Assembly (NCBI RefSeq): GCF_003589595.1
Contig: NW_020653333.1
Location: forward strand, 2,639,471 to 2,703,470
Direction of reading: 5' to 3'
DNA: 64,000 nt
Origin: Hyposmocoma kahamanoa
Lineage: Eukaryota; Arthropoda; Insecta; Lepidoptera; Cosmopterigidae
Translations under genes and position numbers: made by a program
Notes under the pieces: model-generated
What the model was told of the DNA's origin: nothing
The model's input: only the letters and a program-made list of their open reading frames with translations
The model's database searches: none
Part shown: positions 44,831 through 56,317 of the stretch, in pieces
Numbering within the stretch: the first letter of the stretch is position 1
Layout: the number at the start of each line of letters is the position of its first letter

Positions 44831-44927
44831 TAAGGTACTAAATGCGCTTCTTTTCCGTTCCACAAACGATCCACATTGAGAAGTATTGAGGTTTATCTTT
44901 ATCCTACATAAGTAGACTTTGCTTTAT

Positions 44928-45233
44928 TCTTTTTTTTTTCATCACATCAAGTGACAGGATCAACAAGTCGTGCGCCTGATGGTAAGCTTACGCCTGTCCA
45001 TAACAATTGCATGCCACTCGAGAGCTTTAAACCTTAAAGATCTGAGTGGCACTGCCACTGCGCCCGACAAAGACATAAGTTGACAAGTCCCATGTGCCTG
45101 CAATTTCACCAGCACCCTTACTTACCCTTCAAAACCGGAACACAGTAATGCTCACATTACTGCTTGGCGGTAGAAATAGGTAAGGTGGCAATGCTTCCCT
45201 GGACGAAATCTTTCACAAGGAGCTCAGAAAAGG
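44928..45233 (-). mobile_element. Family A copy, nearly complete
   Basis: T run then CATCACATCAAGTGACAGG at the left. It ends at CACAAGGAGCTCAG, so it lacks only the last ~15 bases. Confidence 0.75.
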
Positions 45234-45328
45234 CCTAAGTTATACCGTTCAGGGAACAAGTCCGCAGGTACAGAATTATATATATAGCATATAGTATAAT
45301 ACAAAAATACTCTGTTATATATTATAAC

Positions 45329-45705
45329 CTTAGAATAATAACGCATAGATGATAGTTTCATATCAAACGAACTGTCAGAAGTGAGACAAAAATCAAATTC
45401 ATGTGGGCTAGTTTTAGTAGTAGGTTAATTATCGGTTTTAGTTAATATTTATATAAAAATACATGTTGAAACGCGTTACTTCCTTGAGGAATGTGATGTT
45501 AGTATCTATTTTATGTTTGTCTGGCGTATTTTTACACTCATTTACCGCACATTTTGTCATTTTTAGCTAAAATTGTTGAGCTGTTCGCCGTGCAAGTTGA
45601 CCTTGAGCACTGACGGCCCGCCTGCTCGTGTAGGCCCTTTGGGAGCGCTTCAATTTGCCTCACTTATTGTGTGCGGACTAGGTTTCTATGCGTTATTATT
45701 CTAAG
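45329..45705 (-). mobile_element. N1 hAT-like MITE, 377 bp
   Basis: Same TIR as 34529-34906 and opposite orientation. Flanks ATTATAAC (45321-45328) and ATTATAAG (45706-45713) differ at one base. Confidence 0.8.
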
Positions 45706-45850
45706 ATTATAAGTATGAGTATTTTGCCCTTGCAAATAACATTTACGCCAATGGAAACAAGCCTTATTGTAAACTTAATTTTGCGAACTAAGTCTGCGGC
45801 AAATTCTGTATTTACTTATAATATCGAGTTCTTATTCCGATTGTTACATA

Positions 45851-45948
45851 TTGGCAATAAAACAATTTTTTTGGATCTAAGTTGAGTATGTTTCATTTGA
45901 AAAACAAATATACACGAATAAGATCCAAAAAAATTGTTTTATTTCCAA
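45851..45948. repeat. Family D-like hairpin, 28-bp arms
   Basis: 45851-45878 and 45921-45948 are complementary at 27 of 28 positions (core AAAACAATTTTTTTGGATCT). Confidence 0.75.
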
Positions 45949-46714
45949 TTATTATTTATAATTATTGTCCTTTTTATTGCACATTCTAAATTTAAACGCA
46001 CTAGTTATTGGCACCTCTTTCTTGTTTTTTTATTGTTTTAGCATGTAGTCTCTCTCATGTCATCCTACTTTTTAAATTTCGTACATTCGGCGCACTTGTC
46101 CGGATGTGCCGTAGTCACATAAAGTAGAGAATACCTTCTTCTGGACTCTACGAATTACTATATTAAATTTAGTTCTATAATTTTGATATGTCAATAGCGA
46201 TTACTTTACTAGGGAAATGTGTTTAGAAAACCGTTTGGTAATTGCAAATAAAATATAACTATTTCGTATTGATTTTTTGCCTTTTATTTTTAACCATAAC
46301 GAGATTTCGGACAAACGTATTGTCCACTCTATATGTATTACTTGAGTTTATCAAATGATTACAATCCGCTACACAAACAAAAATCTTCTAAAAAATATTC
46401 CGTTACATTCTTAATCTTTTTGAACCCTTCTATATTTTTTCTTAACAGTGCAAAGGTCACTAATTTGTAGGGTCAACCCTTTTGTGAAAGGCACCAATAG
46501 GGTACCTGGACATTGTAAGAACAGGATCAAAAGTGACCCTTGGTCAAATTTCTGATATATGAGAAGGGATATGGCTTTTCTATGGTCATTTCTTCAATGG
46601 TATTAATTATAAGGAGCTCTTTAAATAAATATTAAATTAAAATTATGCTACTGATTTTGGAGGCGAAATGAATAAATAGACAGCTGAACTTTGTTTACTT
46701 TTAGTTAATTACCT
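45949..46714. other. No gene recognised
   Basis: AT-rich. Nothing assignable. Confidence 0.45.
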
Positions 46715-46905
46715 AGTGTCAGAGACAGCTCTTTGTGTGAGTGTGGCTTGGATGAGAGTTCCCTTGATCACATTTTCTTTGAATGTCCTACGCTGACTTC
46801 CTTCTTGTATGACCTCTTTCCTCCCTGTACTTTTATTAATATTTTGTGCGATTTTATCCGCTCTAATAATGTTATGCTCTAGTTTGTTGTTTATCCAAGA
46901 TTGTG
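46715..46905 (+). pseudogene. Non-LTR retrotransposon C-terminal zinc-knuckle fragment
   Basis: One frame reads TALCECGLDESSLDHIFFEC and then LYDLFPPC. The C.CG ... DHIFFEC spacing matches the C-terminal CCHC motif of jockey/I-group elements. A stop follows soon after and dispersed repeat H (46915-47060) lies next in line, likely its 3' untranslated region. Confidence 0.6.
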
Positions 46906-46914
46906 CCTTTTTTC

Positions 46915-47060
46915 CTCAGGTATAAGCCTCGTAATATAAGAGATCTCCTCCAGCCAACCCAAGGTAGTAAGAACAAAGGTCATAAACAGGCGACACTGTC
47001 CAAGAAAAAAGGAGGGAGAAAAATAACAAACTTAGAACGTAAATTTAAAAAAATGAAAAA
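46915..47060 (+). repeat. Dispersed repeat H, copy 2
   Basis: AGAGATCTCCTCCAGCCAAC, AAGGTCATAAACAGGCG and GGAGGGAGAAAAATAACAAA match 695-835 in order. Confidence 0.5.
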
Positions 47061-47164
47061 GAAATAATCCAACACTTACATAAGTATTACATATACATAA
47101 AATATTTAAATGTTTACATAGAGAGTTCAGCAAGGAAGTGCGGTTATTAAAAGTAAAATAGTTC

Positions 47165-47470
47165 AAGGTCAAAGTCAAATAATTTTTATTTCATCGGTAA
47201 GTAAATTACCCTCGAAATCGTCATACTGATTAAGCTCTACTGCTCATTAGTAAGGCAGATTCCCCTGAGAAGAATGAGCAAGAAACTCTAGGGGTTGCTC
47301 TTTGTAAATTAACATTTGAATACATTTATCATTACAATATTTAATTTAAACATAGAATACCTGAAAGAACTACACGGGATCACAACTACGGATTTTCGTC
47401 ATCTAAGTACGTAGAAGTTGTATATATAATAACCTTTAGTATAAAGTTTTTGTTTCACAATAGCTTTAAA
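47165..47470 (-). mobile_element. CR1/jockey-like LINE 3' end
   Basis: Left edge GGTCAAAGTCAAATAATTTT (the LINE 3' terminus), then GAATGAGCAAGAAACTCTAG and TCATCTAAGTACGTAGAAG. Untranslated region only. Confidence 0.6.
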
Positions 47471-49330
47471 CTTTGTAAATGGCAAATTTTGAATATCAAT
47501 CGGAATCTTATTACCTTTCGATAACTTTACTGTGCTTAAATAAGAAAGTTATCAAATTCCTGATATGTTACTTGTTTCATATGCTTCGCATTATTTTTAT
47601 GATTTCCAAGTAACAAGCACTTTTGATACATGATCATATGTGGCTTTGATGTACTAATCATATGAAATTGGCCTATAATTTATCTACACAGCAAGCGGAG
47701 AAACACTCGATTTATTATGGATAAATACCATTGTCAAGCCAGTGCTTGTGAAAACAGTGTTATACAGAGAAATAACTTATATGTCCTTCAGATATTCAGA
47801 TAGCTATATTTGTGATATTACAAATGAAAAGGTCCTTTTCATCTCACTAGCTCGGAAAGGCTTTCTTTCTTATTAGAAACCTGCGCGTAACAGTTATTTT
47901 TGATATAAGTGCGGAAAGTTAGTCATTATTCACGAGTCTCGAGGCTTCTTGGGCCGAGCCAGAGGCGAGGGTCAAGACGCGAGACAAGTGAAAATGACAA
48001 ATCCGCACGTGTATCAAACGACTTTTTTTAATACATTTGCGAAAAAACTACATTGAAAGTAAAATAAGACAGTATTTAAACAAAACTCATTTTCTGCTTA
48101 TAAATTAAAATAATGAAATACAACCACTGCAACCATTAGTTAAAAGTCATAATCTGGTTCTAACGTGCTGTTTTTGTTTATTTTCTGTAATATCGGTCTG
48201 TAACCACTTTTCTTATTATGAAGTCCTGGTACTTTTGTTTAAACTTCTTTAGGAACCCGTGCGCGGTAGTGAGATACAATTTATCTGTAATACATAGAAC
48301 AAATAAATATATACATAAAAATCTCGCCTGTCACCCATTCAGGGGTAGGCAGAGACTGTGGACCTCCACTCGATACGTTCATTATATAGTATTTGTAAAT
48401 AAATATAAGTTTTAATGACGAATGACTTATGTACGTCACAAAGCACATAAATATTAAATAAATATACAACTTCTTTAGTTCTGTGCTTAAGATTTGAAAC
48501 AACAGTAAATTAAAAAAAAAATGGAAAAGTAAAAAGCACTGCGAAAATTGCAACTTTCGGTACGATTTGTAGTACGAAAAATACCACGTTTTGAGCAACT
48601 GTATTTAAAATCGTTTTTTGCACGCTAGCGTGGTAAAGGTTTTTGAAATTCGAACTTGACGATGGACTGTGTGTACACCCATGCACCTAACTTTTTCTTT
48701 CGATTATAAAAAAAGATAATGACACGTTCAACTACGCGATTTCTCGTACATTACCTATTTATGTAATATAAATTCGTTGGTAGGATATTTATTCTTATTA
48801 TTGTCGACATCAAAGTGACAATGATAACTAAATGTGTTAATTAAATTATTTTAATTCGTCGAAGAATTAAACTAATTTCAATAATCACTTAGTCACACAA
48901 AATAAAAGTACAAGCAAGAATACGCTTACACTTTCTCTTTTATTTAAAAAAAAATGATGTTTAACTGCTTTTCTTTCATATACCATTGTCCTCGCTATAG
49001 TGAGGTGAAAATTTGTGTCTTTTGCGCGGCAGCAAACTTGTTTTGCGTCTCGTGCTTTGAAACCCTCGCTATACTCAGGAATCCATTTTTGAACCGCTCG
49101 CTTCGCTCGTAGTTCAATCTTAGCTTCCTTCGCTTGCTCACAACAATTTTGCAGCCTTGCATACCAAATAAGTATTACTTTTTAGAAACAACACTTTTGA
49201 CATATGAACACATGTGGCTTTTCAGACCAGCATTGTAATTTTTCAATAAAGCATCATCTTTTATACTCGAAATATGGAGTATCGCATCGAAACGAGAAAC
49301 AAGAACTACAAATTTTAGAAAATAAAATAA
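47471..49330. other. No gene recognised
   Basis: AT-rich. A dispersed repeat piece (CTCGCCTGTCACCCATTCAG ... GACCTCCACTCGATACG) is at 48325-48375. The block 49075-49150 (CGCTCGCTTCGCTCG) is of repeat type. The 105-codon minus frame at 48281 is unconvincing. Confidence 0.45.
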
Positions 49331-49338
49331 TCAAATTG

Positions 49339-49827
49339 CATCGAGTATATAACCAGAAATAGAGACACGGAATGTCTTTTAATTTGTTTGAAAACTATTC
49401 TGTCAAATCATTATGGTGACAACTGCGTTTCGATTGGCCAGATCGAATTCGAAACTATTGACTGGTGTCGTTACTTGTTTCACTTCAAATCGACAACTTG
49501 AGCTTTGCTATAATGGACGAAAATAGAAAAATTACATATTTAATATTTAATTACCGATGAAATGTGATTCCGTTTGTTTTGGTACAGCCCCCCATTGTTA
49601 GAGATATTATCTTTATTACAATAAATACAGAATATTTTTGGAATATACGGAGACGTACACACAGGTCAGTTGTTGCTGCTGTACTATTTCAACTAATTCT
49701 CTCTAATTTGTGATTGAAGCATAAACGAGAGTTGATACTTAAAAGTGATATAAGGTCTAATTGCCTAATGAGTTGCCAGGGATGGATGGCCCTTATTTCG
49801 TCTCTATTTCTGGATATATACTCGATG
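49339..49827 (+). mobile_element. N3 TIR element, 489 bp, perfect 8-bp duplication
   Basis: Ends are CATCGAGTATATAACCAGAA and the reverse complement of CATCGAGTATATATCCAGAA, matching 27 of 28 bp. TCAAATTG is present at 49331-49338 and 49828-49835. No coding capacity. An 8-bp duplication suggests hAT. Confidence 0.85.
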
Positions 49828-49912
49828 TCAAATTGCTATTTCATTATCCACACTTAACCTCACCTGAAAAGGTATGCAAATAAACTAAAATCATAAACAT
49901 TAAACAATTAGG

Positions 49913-50081
49913 CAACCTTACTCTTCAAAACCGGAACGCAGTAATGCTAACATTGCTCCTTGGCGGCAGAAATAGGTAATGTGGCTGTACTTCCCTGTTA
50001 TTCAATTATCATGGAGGGAGATGCTGCCACTGCGTCCTTCCGAGTCTAATGCAATTTAATGATCGAAGAAAGAAAACAAAA
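49913..50081. repeat. 169-bp direct duplication, copy 1
   Basis: Matches 50807-50975 at 165 of 169 positions. It starts inside family A sequence and ends in GAAGAAAGAAAACAAAA, so it spans a family A end plus flanking DNA. Confidence 0.85.
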
Positions 50082-50083
50082 TG

Positions 50084-50173
50084 CGTCAAGCCGAGAACAG
50101 GGCGAAATGGCGTGCATTAGGGGAGGCCTATGTCCAGCAGTGGACTGCAATAGGCTGATGATGATGATGAAAC
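50084..50173 (+). pseudogene. RTE LINE terminal codons and tail
   Basis: Reads QAENRAKWRALGEAYVQQWT-AIG, stop, then TGATGATGATGA. This is the standard end of lepidopteran RTE-type elements. Confidence 0.7.
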
Positions 50174-50329
50174 AATTACACAACATACATTCTTATTCGT
50201 AAAATATTACACAGGAACATTCCACACTGAGTTTACATTCGTAAAAAAAGACAATCGCATAAGTACAATATCAGCCACAGATCCAATCAACTAATCCTGC
50301 CCATGATCAGAAGTAACTACAGCAAGAGG

Positions 50330-50415
50330 TCGATAGGGCTTGAAGGAGTGCAAATTTTTAACAAACAATCAGGCGCATCACTTGTTCGTCCTTACTTGGT
50401 GTCATAAAAATAAAA
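50330..50415 (+). mobile_element. Family A 3' end
   Basis: CAATCAGGCGCATCACTTGT ... GGTGTCATAAAAATAAAAC. Only the tail region remains. Confidence 0.5.
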
Positions 50416-50619
50416 CTGCGGTCCGTTTTAAGGTGTAAGTTCACATAGAATGTAGTTAATTGTGACCAGCGATTACACTCCTATAGGAATTTCTGTCGAA
50501 TGATATGTTTTGATTGAGTTCATTGTGACATATTCATGTTATTGTAGTAGGCATTTTACATGAGTTATAATGTAAATAGCAGCGATAGCGTACTTTAGAA
50601 AGCTTATATATTCTTTTCT

Positions 50620-50940
50620 GTTTTCTTATAATATCAAGTGACGGGACGAGCGAGTCATGTATGTCTGATGGTAAGTTACACGCCTGTCCATAACAGTTGC
50701 AGTGCCCTTCAGAGCTTTAAATCGCAAAAATCTGAGGTGCACTGCCACTGCGCCCGCCACCCTGAGACATAAGTTGACAAGTCCCATGTGCCTGTAATTT
50801 CACCAGCAACCTTACTCTTCAAAACCGGAACGCAGTAATGCTAACATTACTCCTTGGCGGCAGAAATAGGTAATGTGGCTGTACTTCCCTGTTATTCAAT
50901 TATCATGGAGGGACATGGTGCCACTGCGTCCTTCCGAGTC
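50620..50940 (-). mobile_element. Family A copy overlapping duplication copy 2
   Basis: Full left part from TTATAATATCAAGTGACGGG. Its right part is the 50807-50975 duplication unit, showing that this is the parent of copy 1. Confidence 0.7.
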
Positions 50941-50975
50941 TAATGCAATTTAATGAACGAAGAAAGAAAACAAAA
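50807..50975. repeat. 169-bp direct duplication, copy 2
   Basis: See 49913-50081. Offset is exactly 894 bases and both units have the same length. Confidence 0.85.
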
Positions 50976-51084
50976 ACAGTTCAAGACCGGTAAGTATCAA
51001 AAACTTGCGCCCAGAAACGGAACGATGATGTATTCTAATCTAAATTTTTATTTCTTTGAGAATCGTCATTTCAGAATTGTTTTT

Positions 51085-51512
51085 GTTTTTATTTATTTAT
51101 TTAATAGTTTATTGTACAGGAAAAATACAACAAGTCACAAAGAATACAAGCGAAATTAAAAACAAAAGGTTCTGCTTATTTCTAATAGAAATTTCTTCCT
51201 GCAGACCTAAATACAGGACACTATAACTAAAAGAACGGGCATATGTGCACAACAAAACAAGAAAAAAAAATAATTATAATATAAAAATAATATAAAAATA
51301 TTAAATTGTTTTAAATAATATAAATACTTAGATAAATACATATTTTATAATATAATACCTAAGATATGGATGGAATAGTAGATAAATAATGCTCTTTAAC
51401 TCTCACTTTAAAAATAGCTAACGATTTACTTTCGTGAACAGTACTAGGAAGTGCATTCCAAAGTCTGACCGCATGAACAGTGAAGGAGTGAGAATAGAAA
51501 CCTTTTGAAAAT
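51085..51512 (-). pseudogene. Non-LTR retrotransposon 3' end with RT C-terminus
   Basis: On the minus strand the frame near 51510-51365 reads RFLFSHSFTVHAVRLWNALP and then KSLAIFKVRVKEHYL, stop. This is the characteristic R.WN.LP ... F...VK tail of jockey/CR1-like reverse transcriptases. The 3' untranslated region ends in TTTATTTATTTA. 5'-truncated. Confidence 0.7.
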
Positions 51513-52262
51513 AGTGTTTTATGCTAACGAAATTAAAACATTTGAAAAATGTATGTTGTATACTATACGTGTTCTAATATTTAGTCAGTTGATATAAAAA
51601 ATCATTGGTATATGTAAAGTAGCTCTTGATTACAGCGGTTTTAAAATTTTGAGGTAATTTTTAGGAATGGCCTTTTCACACCGTGTAGTAAGTACTGAGT
51701 GTATATCTCCCAATTTTACTATACATTTTTTTCAAAGCGATTGATTCAACAATTTCACTGTTATGCAGAATCAACCAAAGCCGTTTGAGGTAACAATAAA
51801 ACTAAAAATAGTCATACACAGTCTTTATTGGTAAAATTAACATTTACAACTAAGTTCCAGTTTTGAAGATTACAGGCACATGTCAACATACATATGTCTA
51901 TGAATAACGGAGTGGCATTTGCGATTTAAAGCTTTGGTGGTTCCGTTACTGGATATCATAAAAAACAGAAATATTGCCATTTGTTTTAGAATCGGTTAAA
52001 ATGAAGTACAATGACAACATTGTCATCACAAATTCACAACCATCTGAGAATGTGGCTGATGATTGCCCATTTTGCTTGCGTTAGATTATGTATGAAGTTG
52101 TATGACTTGTATGGGAACTAGATGATTACGCGTCTGACATTAGCATAAATGAGAATCGAGTTTTTTTTGTTGCATTTATTGTCGTAATAATGCAGTAGGA
52201 GCTAAAATTGCGTGCATAACAAACTAGAATCTAACTTACTCAGAAAGTCAAAGATTTCGTAG
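51513..52262. other. No gene recognised; degraded family A 3' end at 51870-51970
   Basis: GGCACATGTC, TTTGCGATTTAAAGCTTTGG and GGATATCATAAAAAACAG mark an old plus copy. The rest is AT-rich. Confidence 0.45.
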
Positions 52263-52264
52263 TG

Positions 52265-52348
52265 TTCACTGCCTCTGTCGCCGAACGGTTACTATGCTGT
52301 TCTGCCACACAGAGGTCCCGGGCTCAAGTCCCGGACCGAAAGAAATAA
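52265..52348 (+). mobile_element. SINE family B head only
   Basis: CTGCCTCTGTCGCCGAACGG, then GGGCTCAAGTCCCGGACC (degraded B box). The body is missing after AAAGAAATAATAAT. Confidence 0.6.
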
Positions 52349-52437
52349 TAATGGTTACAGGCTATTATTATTACTTCGTGGAGTGAATACTCATCATTAT
52401 TGACAATTGTACTGGGAGCGCTGGATGAGGAATTACA

Positions 52438-52652
52438 AAACAAACGTAATCACATTTCATCGGTAATTAATTTAAAATTTAATTTTTCAACTTTCGTCCA
52501 TTATAGCAAAGCTCAAGTTAAACAGGTCGATTTGAGGTGAAACAATTGACGCTGGCCAATCGGAGCACAGTTGCCACCGTAATGATGTAGCAGAATAGTT
52601 TTCAAACAAATGAAATGACATTTCGTCTCTATTTCTGGTTATGTACTTGATG
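52438..52652 (-). mobile_element. N3 element, truncated copy
   Basis: Reverse complement of the left half of 49339-49827, ending in TIR-like GGTTATGTACTTGATG at the right. The left end is lost. Confidence 0.65.
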
Positions 52653-53094
52653 TATTCTAGTCACGGTAATATACACGGTTCAGATCCAAAAAAATATATT
52701 TTATTCATAAAATACAACTAGGTATTTTGTTTTAAATACACTTACCTATTCCGGTCTCCAATTATGTAATAGGTTTTTTTTCTATTCTACGCTTAGAATC
52801 TTTGTCATAAGGTAATCCTATATGGAAATGTAAGAACACACCTATCTACAAATACTCGTTTTACATAATAAAGTTCCCCTCCGTTCTCGGAAGTAGACAC
52901 CGCATTTATCCGGGTTTTTAGCTGCACGTGAAACGAGAATACAGGAGAGCGGCGATCGATATGCAAGCTTACAGTAGAGTGACCATTTAGCTCGGCTTTA
53001 GTGGGATATTTTTAGTATAAATTGTCTCGACACGTGAAGATTATACGTGAGAGAAAATCATGTACATTCATAAAATGTCTATAAGAATTACAGG

Positions 53095-53812
53095 ATTTTT
53101 TTATGATGCCAAGTGACTAGACGAACAAGTCGTGCGCCTGACGGTAAGCGACATACCTGTCCATAGCAGTCATAGTGCCACTCAGAGCTTTACATCGTAG
53201 ATAGATAGATAGATAGATAGAATACGTTTATTGACTTACCACAAGCACACACAATAATATGAAACAACAAATAAAAAAAGAAAGAAAGAAGACAAAAAAA
53301 AACTCAAAACAAAACATACAAAATAACAAAAAAGGTATGAAATAAAATAAGAATACACAATAAACGACATATATCTACAATTAATTAAAAAGCAAGTTGT
53401 GAGTGCTGCAGCAAGCCAAACAGGCCATAGCTCAGTGCAGGTGTTGCCCAAAAGCAACGCACTGATTTTCAGCTATCGCCTAGTGGGTAACGCGAAGCGG
53501 TGCATCACAGCAAAAAGCAATGTGTAGGACGTGCAGTGAGTCTTAGTGTAGTTGTGTGTCAGTGTTAACGTGTCGATGGGAGCGTCCGTGGAAGCGTACA
53601 GGTGTGGCAAGCATGAAATTTCAGAAACCAACTAGAGAAAAAAAAAATATATAACAAAGAAAACGGACAAAAAAAAGATATAACAAAGAAATAGGACAAA
53701 AAATTAATTATTATAAATTTTACAAATTGGTGTTTTTTGGAAGCCCTCACTATACAAAGCGCTAGAAATTATCCAGCTTAGAGACTTGAGGGGCACTGCC
53801 ACTGCGCCCGAC
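53095..53812 (-). mobile_element. Family A copy split by a LINE tail and abutting family C
   Basis: Left part 53095-53197, right part about 53775-53812. Between them lies the LINE fragment. At 53812 the family C element takes over, so three insertions are stacked. Confidence 0.55.
53197..53774 (-). mobile_element. LINE 3' end with (GATA)n tail
   Basis: The GATA run (53197-53221) followed by ATACGTTTATTGACTTACCA on the plus strand is the reverse of a LINE 3' terminus (...CAATAAACGTAT-TATC repeats). The middle has CTGCAGCAAGCCAAACAGGC. Coding remains are not readable. Confidence 0.5.
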
Positions 53813-54075
53813 ACCATAACGCGATTTGTGAACCGTTTTATTGATTTTTTTTTGTTGAAAAGAGGTCTGAGATACCCAATGGGACCAGTACCGAGGTACC
53901 TCGGTACTGGTCCCATTTAAATTTGAAGAAAATATTCCACATTTAATGGTGACAAATTAGAGGATGAATCCGGTTTCGCGACCTTTCCGGTAACCGATTT
54001 CAATTTGGCAAATAGATGTATGTAATTCCACGCACTTTTGAGGTAGGTTTTTTTAGTACTCCGTACTGATTAATC
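53813..54075 (+). repeat. Family C copy with a local palindrome
   Basis: Complete 3' part ending TTTTGAGGTAGGTTTTTTTA. Inside, GGGACCAGTACCGAGGTACC and its reverse (53880-53914) create an extra perfect palindrome not found in other copies. Confidence 0.6.
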
Positions 54076-54394
54076 TATTCAGTACGAAAAAAATTGCTTT
54101 TTGAATAAGAGGCGTTCTATTAATCGTTGAAAGTGCGCATTATGCAAAAAAAAATACGGCGCATGAATTCTCGTATGAGTTCATCAAGTCAAAGAAAAAG
54201 TTTACAATGGACATAATTGTTCACTACGTCGACGAGAACCCATTTCATAATTCTAAGAAGAATTAATATAGTCTTAAGAACGGTTTTGTATCAACCTCTT
54301 TTACGGAGAATGTGAAATTTCTGGTTAAGTTAAAAGGCATCAGTCTGGTCAATGTACTCATGCTTTCATATATCTTGTTATATAAAACCGCATA

Positions 54395-55430
54395 GGGGAA
54401 AGTACGGGATATTGGACCGGCAACTAAATTGGACCATCCTCATATCTTAAAAAGTATTTTTTTAATTACTTTATTGGCATAACCCAGCATATGCGTCTAA
54501 CTTCATTGCATATTGGCAATGTTGTTTTTGTTGTGATATTGAACGTCTGTTTTGTTTTGTAAAATCTTTTTTTGTTATATTTTATGAAAATTCTATAGAT
54601 CCGTACTAAGAGTGTAGATAACTTAAAGGTAAGCGTACAGTGTTAGTAATTTACAGCATAGAAGTATAATTTATTTACAATCAACTTACATAAAACGATA
54701 GCCGGTATTAATAGATTATATTTTATTAGATTTGATTTTATAATATAATCATACTGTTGGTTAAAATGGATCTACATTGTGAAATGTATTAATGTCAAAA
54801 TGGTCTTCGACGATTCAGATAGCAGCCGCGGATCAGAAGACAAGGATAATGAATGTGCTAAATGGAAAATAAATTACTATGATAAAAAGCTCCCAAAGTT
54901 GGATACAGTGTGTGCGGTTTAATAAATGGAATCAAGAACCATATATTCAAAATTTAACATTCGCGATGATTGCTTTACGTGAAGAGCTTATTTTTTAGGT
55001 AGGTTTGTTAGCTATACTTATTATTACGTATGCTATGTTGTTCAACTGCCTCCGTGGCTGAACGGTAACCATGCTGGTCTACCACGCAGAGGTCCCGGGT
55101 TCGGTTCCTGGGTCTGGACAAATATTTGTACGGCTTACATTTATTTCCTTTGTGAGTTTGGGTGTAGTTTGTAATTGTATATCCATGTCCATGGCACTCG
55201 CGACACTGGATTTCCCTAGTGTGAGCTAGAGAGCTAAATTGGAACAAAGCTCAGATCTCACATTTTGGTGATTGTTTCGATGTCTATAATAATTATGTTG
55301 ACTAATGCTTAATAAGTACAAAATCTAATAGTTGTTGTTTCATTTCATACAAAAGACGTTTGTAAAAATCTTAAAAATATGTATTTAAAACGCGTTTGAA
55401 AAAAATGGTCCGAAATACCAGACTTTCCCC
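54395..55430. mobile_element. ~1.04-kb TIR element with TA target duplication
   Basis: GGGGAAAGTACGGGATATTG at the left and the reverse complement GGGGAAAGTCTGGTATTTCG at the right, each bordered by TA. It contains a later SINE B. A short frame MVFDDSDSSRGSEDKDNECA near 54800 may be a transposase tail, but no DDE domain is visible. Related in style to 13854-14917. Confidence 0.6.
55036..55238 (+). mobile_element. SINE family B, inserted in the TIR element
   Basis: CTGCCTCCGTGGCTGAACGG, B box GGTTCGGTTCC, complete body. The element interrupts the 54395-55430 transposon. Confidence 0.7.
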
Positions 55431-56122
55431 TATGATTATGTGTCCAAAGTGATTTTAACATACGGAAATCTTAAAATAATGCGAACTACAAGAAAGTAGT
55501 AAGTTTGTGTGAAATTTGACTAGTTGACGAAAAAAGTTATGGACTAATTTCGTTCGTAGAATCTTTAAGCCTCTTTCCTGAAAAGTTATCTTTTTGGAGA
55601 TGTGGCCTTATTAAATGAAAGGTGCTATATTACGTATTTGTCACAATTTAAAAAATTGCAGAAGTCGTAGTCCTATCTATTTTCCATTGAATTTGTCATC
55701 ATGGTGTCACTACCCAGCCAGGTGAGTCACACGGTATCTGACGTGCGCTTGTGTGCGTGCCAGACTCGGTGGCGTCGGCTCGTCGCGTCGGCGTGGTGCG
55801 CTGGTGAGAACTGACCATTTGACTATTGATCTGGCACTGGATATCTGATGAACTGTTGGAGTATATTGGCATGATTCATCATATTCATAAGTTTCATACA
55901 AACACATCATCACGTCTGTTATCCAGTGATGTGAGAAGTAAAGGGCGTTTTTTTTTATGATACAATAATTGGCAGGACGAACAAGTCGTGCGACTGGTGG
56001 CCAGCGCGTTAAATCAGAGCGTTAAATCGCAACCTTCTGAGGGGCACTGGCACTGCGTCCGTCACTCTGAGATATAAGTTAACAAGTCCCATGTGCCTGT
56101 AATTTCACCAGCACTAAGTACT

Positions 56123-56225
56123 ATAATAGAGGGCTGTAGCTCATATGCATTGCGAGAGGTACTTTTAANNNNNNNNNNCTATGTTCAGCCAGCAATCTTA
56201 CTCAAAGAGTACAGCCTAGTCTACA
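56123..56225 (-). mobile_element. Second solo-LTR-like copy, with assembly gap inside
   Basis: The left 46 bp and right 47 bp match the two ends of 12068-12301 in reverse complement. GTACT duplications flank it (56118-56122, 56226-56230). The centre is replaced by N. Confidence 0.7.
56169..56178. other. Assembly gap (10 N)
   Basis: Ten undetermined bases. Comparison with the 234-bp copy at 12068 implies about 140 bases are missing, so the gap length is nominal. Confidence 0.95.
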
Positions 56226-56317
56226 GTACTTTTAAAATCGAAACGCAGTAATGCTCACAGTACTGCTTGGCGACAGAAGTGGTAATGTGACAGTACTTCC
56301 TTAGACGAGTTCGTCTT

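Larger units (their letters stand above)
55945..56310 (-). mobile_element. Family A copy split by an LTR
   Basis: The T run and ACGAACAAGTCGTGCGACTG mark the left part. The right part resumes at 56226 with TTTTAAAATCGAAACGCAGT. Confidence 0.65.
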
